Source: Fimbriimonadaceae bacterium (GTDB lineage: Bacteria; Armatimonadota; UBA10988). Taken from it: a DNA stretch of 64,000 nucleotides. Positions 8,845 through 17,173 of this stretch are shown here, piece after piece. Under the pieces are notes generated by a model. It was not told the origin of the DNA and did not search any database. It was given only the letters and a program-made list of their open reading frames with translations. The stretch spans positions 20,351 through 84,350 of the forward strand of contig JADZEX010000086.1 in NCBI GenBank assembly GCA_020850355.1. The letters run 5' to 3'. Numbering within the stretch: the stretch's first letter is position 1; every line of letters starts with the position of its first letter. The translations under genes and the position numbers were made by a program.

Positions 8845-9996
8845 CTACGGCCCCGCCAGCCAGGCCGCGCCGGCCGCGCCGAACTCCGGCGTGCTGGGCA
8901 GGCGGCCGTGCTGTTGGCGGAACTGCCTCACCCACTCGCGTGCCCAGGCGTAGAAGCGCTGGTGCGTGAAGTAGATCGGCTGCCGCTGGTTCTGGTCGTC
9001 GATCATCCAGAAGCCCCGCTGCCGACCGTCCTGCAGCTCGTTGTTGTACAACTCCCAATACAGACAGAACGGCACGCCCCAGGCCAGGGCGGCCCGCAGG
9101 AAGGTCCGCGACCGAGCGTCCTGCTCGGCCGGCGAGTGCCGCTCGGCGGGGAAGCCATACTCGCCGATGAAGACCCGCCGGCCTGGTACCCCGTCCTTCG
9201 GCGGCAGCTTGCCGGCGAGGTAGTCCAGGCATGGCGCCGGATCCAGGCCGGCGTCGTAGGCCGAGTAAGAGACGAAGTCGATGCTGGTCTGCGGGAGCAC
9301 GTCGTTGGTGACCGTCCGGCGGCCGGCCATCGCCAGCTTCACGAGGTTGACCTCGCAGTAGCCCCAGACCGCGACATCCTGGTGCGGCACTTCGCGTTTG
9401 GCGTCGTCGATGGCGCGCTGGCGGGTGTTCAGCCAGGCGACCATCCCGGCCACCGCCGCGGGCGTGATGCTGTCGTCGGACTTCGTGTCGTAGCCGCGGC
9501 GGAGGTGCCAGTCGCCCTCCCAGTGGCCCAGGTAGAAGCTCTTCCCCGTGCCGTTGTAGGTCCGCAGCAGATGCACCGCCAGATCATGGATCTCGCGGTA
9601 CTCGCGGGCCTGGGCTTCGTCCGAGTAGCCCCGGTCCCACCAGCCGCCGCCGAAGGTGTAGGCCCACAGCACGTAGTTGGCGAAGGGCAGGTCGAAGACC
9701 GCGCGGTGCGTCGGCTCGTCGCGCACCAGGGTGGTCAGGTCGCTGACCCGCGGGTCGGCGGCCGGCACGTTGGCGTTCGGCTTGCCGTGGTAGTCGCGCC
9801 CGATCTTGAACTTGATCACCGCCGCGCCGAGCTGCTGGTTGACCTGGGCGGTCTCCCAGAGCATCGGATCGCCGGTGAACTGGTAGGCCCCGCCGATGGC
9901 CTGCGTGCCCAGCACCGTGTTGTAGCGCGCCAACTCGTCCACCGGAGCGTCTCCCGCCACGCGGATCGCCCAAAGCAGTCCCAGCAGCAGGTGCAT
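8845..9996 (-). CDS. Exported glycoside-hydrolase-like TIM-barrel protein
   Basis: This encodes 383 residues with a short signal peptide and a GGAGGG site before ATG 9996. Sequence along the chain (FKIGRDYHG, FYLGHWEGDWHL, WGYCEVNLV at about 213, VFIGEYGFP at about 276, FCLYWELYNNE) fits a (beta/alpha)8 barrel. Glu residues sit at the ends of strands 4 and 7, as in clan GH-A enzymes such as GH5 or GH42. The substrate cannot be read from sequence. It is the last gene of a minus-strand operon, 12 bases after an EamA-type membrane protein. It could instead be a non-catalytic homologue, because the usual Asn-Glu pair is Cys-Glu here. Confidence 0.65.
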   Translation of the reverse strand: MHLLLGLLWAIRVAGDAPVDELARYNTVLGTQAIGGAYQFTGDPMLWETAQVNQQLGAAVIKFKIGRDYHGKPNANVPAADPRVSDLTTLVRDEPTHRAVFDLPFANYVLWAYTFGGGWWDRGYSDEAQAREYREIHDLAVHLLRTYNGTGKSFYLGHWEGDWHLRRGYDTKSDDSITPAAVAGMVAWLNTRQRAIDDAKREVPHQDVAVWGYCEVNLVKLAMAGRRTVTNDVLPQTSIDFVSYSAYDAGLDPAPCLDYLAGKLPPKDGVPGRRVFIGEYGFPAERHSPAEQDARSRTFLRAALAWGVPFCLYWELYNNELQDGRQRGFWMIDDQNQRQPIYFTHQRFYAWAREWVRQFRQQHGRLPSTPEFGAAGAAWLAGP

Positions 9997-10008
9997 CCGT
10001 CCCTCCGG

Positions 10009-10443
10009 TCAGTGCTTCCAGGCCATCACCACGACCCCCAGACCGACCAGCCCGATGCCCAGCCATTCCCGCGGCAGGGGGCGTTCCCGCAGGAAGAGCA
10101 CCGCAAAGCACGCCACCAGCAGCACGCTGAGCTTGTCGACCGGCGCCACCAGCGAGGCCGGCCCGAGCTTCAGGGCCCGGAAGTAACAGACCCACGAGGC
10201 CCCGGTCGCCAGGCCCGAAAGCACCAGCCAGAACCAGGTCCGCGGCGCCAGGGCCAACGGATTGCTCCACTGTCCGGTGCCGCGCACGAAGACCGCCAAG
10301 GCCACCAAGATCACACCGGTGCGGAGCAGCGTGGCGAGATCAGCACTCACCCCGGCCAGCCCGAGCTTGGCGCAGATCGCCGTCAGCGCAGCGCACACCG
10401 CCGAGCCGAGCGCCCACCCGAACCACGGCGCGGAAGTAGCCAT
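10009..10443 (-). CDS. EamA/DMT-superfamily membrane protein, single domain
   Basis: This encodes 144 residues with four or five hydrophobic helices (WALGSAVCAALTAICAKLG, TGVILVALAVFV, WFWLVLSGLATGASWVCYFRAL, LSVLLVACFAVLFL, WLGIGLVGLGVVVMAW). The FRALKLGPASLVAPVDKLS segment is the hallmark of EamA-domain drug/metabolite transporters. At one EamA unit it is half the usual ten-helix size, so it would need to dimerise, as small multidrug-resistance-like proteins do. The start at 10443 has a strong GGGAGGAGG site lying right beside a REP-like hairpin copy. The transported substrate is unknown. Confidence 0.85.
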   Translation of the reverse strand: MATSAPWFGWALGSAVCAALTAICAKLGLAGVSADLATLLRTGVILVALAVFVRGTGQWSNPLALAPRTWFWLVLSGLATGASWVCYFRALKLGPASLVAPVDKLSVLLVACFAVLFLRERPLPREWLGIGLVGLGVVVMAWKH

Positions 10444-10454
10444 CAGAGCCTCCT

Positions 10455-10484
10455 CCCAGAAAAAGGGTCCTGACCCCTTTGGGG
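10455..10484. repeat. REP-like element, single unit
   Basis: One copy of the dispersed unit with core AAAGGGGTCAGGACC (read here on the minus strand) sits between the stop of the 10485 gene and the start of the EamA gene. Its 24-base core is identical to the right arm of the copy at 56251-56278. It precedes the ribosome binding site of the EamA gene, so it would lie inside the operon mRNA. Confidence 0.85.
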
Positions 10485-11099
10485 CTACCGCAGGTCGACG
10501 TTGGGGGGCGTTTCGTAGGCCGCGCCGATGGTGCAGAGGGTGTCGAGGACCTCGGCGAAGAGGTCGAAGAGGAGCTTCAGGCGCGCCAGGTCGGTGATCA
10601 CTCCGACCACCACATACAGCAACACGTCGGTGTCGGGCGGGTAATGGGTGGCGAAGTAGCCTTCGTGGTCCTGCACGCTGAGGACCAGGTCGGGTTGCGC
10701 GGCGACCAGGGCGCGCAGGTTGGCATTGGCGAAGAGCTGCCGCACGCGTTGCTCGTCGGTGCCTTTGATCACGTAGCCCTCGTCGAACCCGGGGTCGCCG
10801 ATCTCCAGGTCCTGCATGCCGAACCACTTGGCCACGCCGGTCAGCAGCCCGGCCCGTTGGATGCTGAAGCGGAAGCCCTCGGGGTTGACGTAGGGCGCCC
10901 GCAGGCGGGTGTAGGTGACCGAGGACTTGCCGGTCGAGACGGTGTAGGTGTCGAGGGTGATGGTCCAGGCTTCGTGGGTCGCTTCGACCTTGGAGCCGTT
11001 CCAGAACCCGCCGGCGACGAACCGGGCGCCGGTCTCGGCACACAGTTGCTGCCAGATCTCGTCGCGGCTGGGGCCAAACAGCTTGCGCAAGAAACTCAT
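10485..11099 (-). CDS. Conserved-looking soluble protein of unknown function
   Basis: This encodes 204 residues with no signal peptide or membrane segment. It begins MSFLRKLFGPSRDEIWQQL. The middle (THEAWTITLDTYTVSTGKS, VTYTRLRAPYVNPEGFRF) is strongly beta-rich, and the end is helical (LKLLFDLFAEVLDTL). I do not recognise a named family, although similar short proteins with the TYTRxRAPY element occur in several phyla to my recollection. It lies inside an operon between a YpdA-like flavoprotein and a small transporter. No catalytic motif is visible. Confidence 0.7.
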   Translation of the reverse strand: MSFLRKLFGPSRDEIWQQLCAETGARFVAGGFWNGSKVEATHEAWTITLDTYTVSTGKSSVTYTRLRAPYVNPEGFRFSIQRAGLLTGVAKWFGMQDLEIGDPGFDEGYVIKGTDEQRVRQLFANANLRALVAAQPDLVLSVQDHEGYFATHYPPDTDVLLYVVVGVITDLARLKLLFDLFAEVLDTLCTIGAAYETPPNVDLR

Positions 11100-11117
11100 C
11101 GCGTCCTCCCGCGCTGG

Positions 11118-12107
11118 TCAGCGCGTCTGACCGTAGTGCTCGACGATCGGCGCTCCGTGGGTGCGGCCGTTCTCGATGAAGATCTCATTGCCGATGTTGC
11201 CGGCGCAGATGCAGCCGGCGACATAGACCCCCGGCACGTTCGAGAGGTGGCTGACGGGATCGACCACCGGCCGCTTGCTCTGCGGGTCGTAGCTGACCCC
11301 GAGCTGGTCGAACAGCTCCAGCAGCGGTTCGTAGCCGGTGAGGGCCAGCACGAAGTCGGTCGGCACCCGGAGCGGCCGGTCGTCGCCCAGGCGCAACAGC
11401 ACGTTGGTCGGCTCGATGCATTCGACCACCGACGGCAGCAGCGCCTGGATCGAACCTTCCCGAATGCGGTTCTCGAGGTCTGGCCCGATCCAGTATTTCA
11501 GCCCGCTGAAGGCCGGCCGGCGGTACGAGATGGTGACCTGCCCGCCGGCTCGCCAGACCAGCAGCGCCGCCTCGGCCGCGCTGCCCTTGCCGCCGACGAT
11601 CAGCACGCGCCGTCCGTGGTAGCGTTCGGGCTCGTCGAAGAAGTGGCTGACGTGCGGCAGCTCTTCGCCCGGCACGCCCAGCCGGTTCGGCACGTCGTAG
11701 GCGCCGAACGCCAGCACCACGGCCCGCGCGCGCCACTGCGACGGCTGCCCGACGTGCGACACCGCGCTGACCGTGAAATCGCCGGCCTGGCCTGCGATGC
11801 GGGTGACCGTCTGGTAGGTCTCGACCGGCAGTTGCCGCGCCGCGACGACTCGGGTGTAGTACGCCACCGCCTCCCGCCGGGTGGGCTTGGCGCCGCTGCA
11901 GATCAGCGGCACGTCGCCCAGTTCAAGCAGGTCGGGCGTGCTGTAGAAGACAAGGTTGGCCGGGAAGCGGCGGATGTTCTCGGCGACCCCGCCCCGCTCC
12001 AGCACAACCTGTCGCAGGCCGGCCTGCTGCGCGGCCAGGCTGGTCGCCAGCCCGCTCGGGCCAGCGCCGACGATCACCAGATCCAGGACGTCCAAGGCAC
12101 TGCTCAT
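11118..12107 (-). CDS. ypdA: YpdA-family FAD/NADPH oxidoreductase
   Basis: This encodes 329 residues, the usual YpdA length. An FAD-binding GAGPSG (14-19) is followed by a second nucleotide site VGGKGSAAEAA (about 165-175) and the family-specific C-terminus CAGNIGNEIFIENGRTHG. YpdA (Bdr) proteins are thought to reduce bacillithiol disulfide with NADPH in low-GC Gram-positives and some other phyla. The family's reported active Cys, in GGGPCG of the Staphylococcus aureus protein, is Ser18 here, and there is no CxxC. Disulfide reduction by that mechanism is therefore doubtful, and two Cys in AGCICAG near the C-terminus are unusual. The start at 12107 overlaps the upstream stop as ATGA. Confidence 0.82.
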   Translation of the reverse strand: MSSALDVLDLVIVGAGPSGLATSLAAQQAGLRQVVLERGGVAENIRRFPANLVFYSTPDLLELGDVPLICSGAKPTRREAVAYYTRVVAARQLPVETYQTVTRIAGQAGDFTVSAVSHVGQPSQWRARAVVLAFGAYDVPNRLGVPGEELPHVSHFFDEPERYHGRRVLIVGGKGSAAEAALLVWRAGGQVTISYRRPAFSGLKYWIGPDLENRIREGSIQALLPSVVECIEPTNVLLRLGDDRPLRVPTDFVLALTGYEPLLELFDQLGVSYDPQSKRPVVDPVSHLSNVPGVYVAGCICAGNIGNEIFIENGRTHGAPIVEHYGQTR

Positions 12108-15055
12108 TTCAGCCAGGCGGCCAGCAACTCGGCCTCCGCGGTGGGCATGTCGGCCGGGCCGCCGGTGTAGCCGGTCATCATGCCGTCCAGGATGACGCGC
12201 CCCTGGCCGTAGGTGCCCTCGGCCACGACCGGCCGCCCGGCGGCGTTGGTCAGGAGCACCAGCGCGTCCTTGGTCACCTGCAGCGTGAGGTGGTCGGCGT
12301 AGGCGTGGTCCAGCGTCCAGCCCGCCGGACGGTCGCGGAAGGCGGCGCTCGCGACGACCGTCTTGGCTTTGGCGTAGCCGTCGCCCCAGCCGAGGGTTGG
12401 GAACAGCGCCGGATGGTAGCGCCAGCCGCAGGCGTCGCGGGTCAGCACCAGGGTGCCGCCGCGCTCGACATAGGTCCGCAGCGCCTCGAACCCGCCACCA
12501 TGGTAGAGCGGCCAGGGATCCCGCAGTTGCGGCACGATGACGGCCTCGCAGGCCTGCAGGTGGGCGGCCTCGAAACGGTGCAGCGGGAATGGCGCGAGGC
12601 CCTCGAGCTGACCCAGCGCGGCGAGCAACTGCGGGCCGCCGATGCCGGGTTGGTAGACGCCGACGACCAGTCCCGGCCGCGCCGTCTGTGGCACAGCCAG
12701 CGTCGCCCGGTAGGCGGCCAGCTCGTCGGGCGTCCAACCATCGAGCAGCGGGCCGCGCAGCCGCCAGGGCTGCGGCCGCCCGGCCCCGGCCGGCACCGCG
12801 GTGCCCTGCAGAACCAGTTGAAACGGCCCCTGCGGCGCCACGAAGAGGCCGGTGAACTCTGCCCGCGGGCCATCGAGGCCGACCAGCTTGCCGACCTCAC
12901 CGAGCTCCTGACCGGTCTCGGGGCGGTACAGACTGACGGTGCCGGCCAGCGACTTGAACTCGTGGCCGAGGGTGCCCAGCCCACGGCCGAGGACCACCTG
13001 ACAACGCACCGGCGAGCCGGCTGGCACCGCCCCCGGGGAGTCGTGGCGGAGGATCGCGTCGGGCAGGTTCCAGGTGGCAGTCGGCGTCTGCGTCGCCGGC
13101 TGCGCGGCGGTCGCGGTGGCCCCCTGCCGCAGCGCCGCCAGCAGCCCGTCCAGGTTGGCCGCGTTGCTGCTGAAGAGCACCCACCCATCGGCCCCGACCT
13201 GCCGACAGACTTCGACCTGCGCCAGCAGGTCGGCCGGCTCATTGAGCAGCCAGGCACCGAGGCCCAGAGCGATGCGGGTGGACCCGCCGCACAACGCGAC
13301 CTGCGTGCGTCCGATGTCGGCGAGGTCCTCCGCGCGGGTGACGTAGTCCATCGGCACGACCAGGTCGAGCCAGCCCTCGCGGACCCAGAGCGGCCAGTCT
13401 TGCCGGATCAGGTAGCGGTAGACATGGTGATTGCGCCAGACCGCCGCCGAGAAACAGATCGCCGGGCGGGCGGCGTGCAGGTCGCGGCTCGCGGTGCGCA
13501 CCACGCGGTTGATGTTCTCCCGCATCCAGTCCTCGTAGGCGCGTTGCAGCTCGCCATGCCGCACGTCGGCCGGCCACTGCCCGACGCTCTGCCCCGTGGC
13601 CCGCTCAAACTCCCGGCGCGAGACCGGGCCGTAGTCGAAGTCCAGGCTCGGCTCGTCGGTGTACCGGATGTAATCGAGGTGCACCCCATCGACCGCGTAC
13701 TTCGCGGCGATCTCGTTGATCGCAGCCAGCTCCAGCGCCTCGTTGCGCGGGTCGCCGGGATTCGCGAAGGGGGCCTCCTGGCCGGTCGGGTCGACGCTGA
13801 TGCGACCTTCGGTGCGCAGCCGCTCGCGGTAGGCCGCGGGCGACGAGCCGAGGTGGTAGCAGACCCGCCAGGCGTGCAGCTCGAGCCCGTAGCGGTGGCA
13901 GGCCTCCAGCGCTGTGGCGACTTCGTCGCGCTCCTTGGACCACTCCTCCTGCGGCAAGAGCGCCGAGGGATAGACCGCGCTGCCGCCGCGGGCGACCCGG
14001 TAGAAGATCGCGTTGAGCCCGGCGTTCTTGGCCTGCGAGGCGATCTTCGGCCAGTCCAGCGGGCGGCTGGCGAAAACCCACAGCCCGCGCAGCTCGTGCT
14101 CCGGCGAGGCGGCCAACTGGTAGACCAGGCCGCGCGCCTCGTCCGCCACGCGGCTGTCGAGGGCCAGGATGGTCGGGATCGTCGCCGGATCGGTCAGCGG
14201 CGGCAAAGCCCCGGCGCGGACCCCGAGCGAGGCCACCTGTTCGCGCAACTGCGTCGCCCGGGCCGGGTCGAGGTCCTGCCTCGCGGCCAGCCTGGTCCAG
14301 CGCTGCGTCACGCGGTCGACCAGAGCCAGCGTGCGTTGCCGGGCAGCGGCGCCCACCGGGGTCCACAGCGTCGGTGCCCCCAGGGCGGCGAAGCTGGTCA
14401 GCAGCAGGCCCTTGGCCGTCAGGTCGCCGGGCAGCAGGACATGGCCGAGAAACCAGCCGGCGCTGTTCTCGGTCAGCGCCACCGCCCCGCCGGGACCGGC
14501 CGGGTCCCACTCGGCCAGCACCCGGGTGCCGGCCAGCGGCGTCAACTCGAAGGCGTTCCAGGACGGCTGGGCGAGACTCTCGGGCAGCGCCGGCGCGGCC
14601 TCGCGGGCCGCCTGGGTGAAGCGCAGACCACGGTATTCGCCGCCGGGCGGGGTCTGCAGGCCACCGCGCTGCACGCCCAGCAGCGCCGGCAACTGCTCGC
14701 TGCCCGTGCTGAAACAGGCCAGCAGCCGGCCGCCCGCCACGGTGTACTGCCGCAGCTTGGCGACCTGCGCGTCGTCCAGGCTGTTGTAGGGCAGGACCAC
14801 CAGCCGCACCCCGGCCAGGTCGGCCACGCTGAAGTCGGCATCGCTGCGCAGCTCGTACTCGACGCCGACCGCCTGCAGGCAGGCCACCACGCGACTGGCG
14901 AAGCCCGCCACGTTCTCACGGGTGGTCGGTTTGGCCGCCGCCAGGCTGTCGCCGCGCAGGATCACAATCGGCGGGGCCGCCACGGCGGCGCTGCTCAGCA
15001 GCAGCAGGGCGAGGGTTGCCAGCCGGTCGACAGAATGTCGCGAGTTCGGTACCAT
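12104..15055 (-). CDS. Large exported GHL10-type glycosyl-hydrolase-like protein
   Basis: This encodes 983 residues. ATG 15055 begins a signal peptide (RLATLALLLLSSAAVAAPP). An upstream in-frame start does not. The N-terminal 200 residues look like a GATase-like or ThuA-like alpha/beta fold (LVVLPYNSLDDAQVAKLRQY, GGRLLACFS). Residues of about 320-640 match the GHL10/DUF187 barrel: LRGLWVFASRPLDW, VDGVHLDYIRYTDEPSLDFDYG, and LDLVVPMDYV. The C-terminus repeats a GATase-like fold (AVIVPQLRDPWPLYHGGG, TYVERGGTLVLTRDACGW). It is the first gene of a five-gene minus-strand operon and is divergent from an acyltransferase across 83 bases. The likely role is cleavage of an extracellular polysaccharide. 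The exact substrate is unknown. Confidence 0.82.
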   Translation of the reverse strand: MVPNSRHSVDRLATLALLLLSSAAVAAPPIVILRGDSLAAAKPTTRENVAGFASRVVACLQAVGVEYELRSDADFSVADLAGVRLVVLPYNSLDDAQVAKLRQYTVAGGRLLACFSTGSEQLPALLGVQRGGLQTPPGGEYRGLRFTQAAREAAPALPESLAQPSWNAFELTPLAGTRVLAEWDPAGPGGAVALTENSAGWFLGHVLLPGDLTAKGLLLTSFAALGAPTLWTPVGAAARQRTLALVDRVTQRWTRLAARQDLDPARATQLREQVASLGVRAGALPPLTDPATIPTILALDSRVADEARGLVYQLAASPEHELRGLWVFASRPLDWPKIASQAKNAGLNAIFYRVARGGSAVYPSALLPQEEWSKERDEVATALEACHRYGLELHAWRVCYHLGSSPAAYRERLRTEGRISVDPTGQEAPFANPGDPRNEALELAAINEIAAKYAVDGVHLDYIRYTDEPSLDFDYGPVSRREFERATGQSVGQWPADVRHGELQRAYEDWMRENINRVVRTASRDLHAARPAICFSAAVWRNHHVYRYLIRQDWPLWVREGWLDLVVPMDYVTRAEDLADIGRTQVALCGGSTRIALGLGAWLLNEPADLLAQVEVCRQVGADGWVLFSSNAANLDGLLAALRQGATATAAQPATQTPTATWNLPDAILRHDSPGAVPAGSPVRCQVVLGRGLGTLGHEFKSLAGTVSLYRPETGQELGEVGKLVGLDGPRAEFTGLFVAPQGPFQLVLQGTAVPAGAGRPQPWRLRGPLLDGWTPDELAAYRATLAVPQTARPGLVVGVYQPGIGGPQLLAALGQLEGLAPFPLHRFEAAHLQACEAVIVPQLRDPWPLYHGGGFEALRTYVERGGTLVLTRDACGWRYHPALFPTLGWGDGYAKAKTVVASAAFRDRPAGWTLDHAYADHLTLQVTKDALVLLTNAAGRPVVAEGTYGQGRVILDGMMTGYTGGPADMPTAEAELLAAWLK

Positions 15056-15138
15056 GCACGCAGTGTAGGGGCGTCGGGGACCTCGCGTCAACGACTGGCA
15101 GCGCGCCGCCGGCCGCGGCCGGGGCGCCGGAGAATGGT

Positions 15139-16119
15139 GTGTCGGTGAGGATCGGCAAGTCGCGTCACGGCGAACGGCTGGGGTTGTTGCGGACGGTCCG
15201 GCGGATTGCCACCGCCTGGACCATCGCCGGGCTCAAGACCGTCGCGGCGCTGCTCCCGGCGCGCTGCGACCGCTGGGTGGCGCGGGGCTTGACGACCGCC
15301 GTGCGCTGTCTCGCTCCCGGCCTGGAGCGGCGGATCCACGATCACCTGCGCTTCGCACTCGGCCGCAGCCACAGCGTCCCTTCGCGGCGGGCCCTGGCGG
15401 AGCTGGTGATCGGCAACCTCGGCCGCTTCGCCTCGGAGTGGTTGCGGCTGGGTCAGCTCGGGCCGGCCGACCTGCGCCGGCGCTCGCGGATCTACGGCCA
15501 GATCCATCTCCGCCGCGCGCTCGATGAGGGCCGTGGCGCGTTGCTGGTGACGGCCCACTACAGCAACTTCGAATGGTTGGCGGCCTGCTGCGGCGCCTAC
15601 GGGCTGCACATCACGGTGGTCGCCCGCGCCGGGGACGCCGACCTGATTGAGCAGGCCGTCAGCGCCACCCGCTCCCAGCACAACATCACTGTTGTCCACA
15701 AGCTGGCCTGGCGGCAGGCGCTGAAGGCGTTGCGACAGGGCGGCATCGTCGGGATGCTGGCCGACCAGGCCGTCAACACCGGCGGCGTGATGGTCGAGTT
15801 TCTGGACCACCCCGCGACGATGGCCCCCGGCCCGATTCTGCTGGCCCGCCAGACCGGCGCGCACCTCCTGCCGGCCTTCGGGACGCGGGACCTGGACGGC
15901 CGCATGACCGTCGAGATTCACCCCCGCATCGAGCTGCCCGAGAGCGGCGACGAGGAGGCCGATCTGCGGCTCGCCGCGCAGCAGCTCAGCAGCGCCATCA
16001 GCGCCCAGATCCGCCACCGCCCCGACGAGTGGTTCTGGATGCACCGCCGCTGGAAGCCGCCGGTCAAGCTGCGCTCGAACGCCCCGAAGCTGGACCGCGC
16101 GCTGCGCGACGATGACTGA
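15139..16119 (+). CDS. LpxL/HtrB-family lipid A (or related lipid) acyltransferase
   Basis: This encodes 326 residues. GTG 15139 was chosen because GGAG lies six bases upstream. Longer in-frame extensions overlap the divergent gene. The family signature is HYSNFEW (H-x4-E catalytic pair, near residue 140), followed by GMLADQAVNTGG and the WFWMHRRWKP end typical of LpxL/LpxM enzymes. These transfer acyl chains to lipid A or similar membrane lipids at the inner face of the cytoplasmic membrane. Only a weak N-terminal hydrophobic segment (TAWTIAGLKTVAALLPA) is present. It supports an outer membrane with acylated lipid in this organism. It leads a plus-strand run of four genes of unrelated function. 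Confidence 0.85.
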   Translation: MSVRIGKSRHGERLGLLRTVRRIATAWTIAGLKTVAALLPARCDRWVARGLTTAVRCLAPGLERRIHDHLRFALGRSHSVPSRRALAELVIGNLGRFASEWLRLGQLGPADLRRRSRIYGQIHLRRALDEGRGALLVTAHYSNFEWLAACCGAYGLHITVVARAGDADLIEQAVSATRSQHNITVVHKLAWRQALKALRQGGIVGMLADQAVNTGGVMVEFLDHPATMAPGPILLARQTGAHLLPAFGTRDLDGRMTVEIHPRIELPESGDEEADLRLAAQQLSSAISAQIRHRPDEWFWMHRRWKPPVKLRSNAPKLDRALRDDD

Positions 16120-16176
16120 ACGCAGGAGTTCGCCCCGCCCGGACGAAGGCCCCGGCCGGGCTCTCTGGAGACTCCC

Positions 16177-17124
16177 TTGAAGTACGTCCTCGCGGCACTC
16201 GCCTGCTGTCTGGTGCTGCCAGCCGCCAGCGGCGCCGAGCATGATCTGCTGTTCGTCCGCGGCGGTCGGGTCTACTACTGGCAGCAGGGCGCCAGTTCGT
16301 CGTTCCAGGCCATCGCCAACGATCCGGGCTGGACCTACACCCTGCCGACCTGGGTCGACTACGAGACCATCGCGGTGCTGCGCTACAAGCTCGGCAAGTC
16401 GCCGACCTCGCAGCTCGGGCTGATCACCGCGGTCGACCGCTTGCCGGTGAAACCGTCGCAGATCACCTGGCTGCCCTGGGCCAACGGCGCCTGGTCGATC
16501 GGCGCCTGCCCCGAGCACAGCCTGCTGGGCTACACCAAGATTGTCCGGCGGAAGGGCAGCGACACCGCCACCCTCACTCTCACCGTCGGCCCGCTGAACA
16601 GCGAGTTTGGCGACCCGCAGCAGGTCGGCGAGTGCTACGACCCGCCCAGCGGCTACGGCGACACGCGGCTGCGCTTCAACGAAGAGGGCACCCGCGTGGT
16701 GGTGCCGGCCTTCCCGACCGACGTCTCGTCGACCGTCGACCTGTTCGACCTGGAACGCGGCCAGGTGGTCGACGTGCCGTGGCTCGATTTCGACTGGCTG
16801 GCCGCCCGCCAGGCCGGCCCCGAGATCGGCTGCGCGGCGTTCTTCCTGCGGGACACGATCGCCCTCGGCGCGATGTTGCGGGGGCTCTACCTGTACAGCA
16901 CCGCGGCCCAGCGGATCCGGCCGCTGGATACCTGGGAGACCGGCCAGGCCGGGGTCCGGGAGGTCTCGCTGAGCGCCGGGCAGGAGACCATCTACTACGA
17001 GGTGCTGGACTACCGCAACGCCAAAGCGACGCCGGAGGTGCGGGCCTACCACCTGCCGTCGGGACGCAAGTCGGTGGTCCTGCGCAACGCCAGCCAGCCC
17101 GACGCGCGACCGGCCGCGGGGTGA
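16177..17124 (+). CDS. Exported beta-propeller-like protein
   Basis: This encodes 315 residues starting at TTG 16177, with GGAG seven bases upstream, and a signal peptide (KYVLAALACCLVLPAASGA). Repeated strand-turn patterns (HDLLFVRGGRVYYWQQG, LRFNEEGTRVVVPAF, VDLFDLERGQVVDVPW, VREVSLSAGQETIYYEVL) resemble the TolB/WD40-like PD40 propeller, which usually provides a binding platform. There is no catalytic motif. It lies 57 bases after the acyltransferase and 49 bases before another exported protein, so it is probably co-transcribed with them. Confidence 0.65.
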   Translation: MKYVLAALACCLVLPAASGAEHDLLFVRGGRVYYWQQGASSSFQAIANDPGWTYTLPTWVDYETIAVLRYKLGKSPTSQLGLITAVDRLPVKPSQITWLPWANGAWSIGACPEHSLLGYTKIVRRKGSDTATLTLTVGPLNSEFGDPQQVGECYDPPSGYGDTRLRFNEEGTRVVVPAFPTDVSSTVDLFDLERGQVVDVPWLDFDWLAARQAGPEIGCAAFFLRDTIALGAMLRGLYLYSTAAQRIRPLDTWETGQAGVREVSLSAGQETIYYEVLDYRNAKATPEVRAYHLPSGRKSVVLRNASQPDARPAAG

Positions 17125-17173
17125 GCCGGCAGGTGGGCTGGCCGGCGCCGCGAAGGCCACTGCGGAGAGCGCG

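Noticed and set aside
12290..15148. A 952-codon open frame antisense to the GHL10-type gene
   Set aside because: The product is low-complexity Gly/Arg/Pro-rich with no motif, and the opposite strand encodes a clear protein. High GC content leaves few stop codons.
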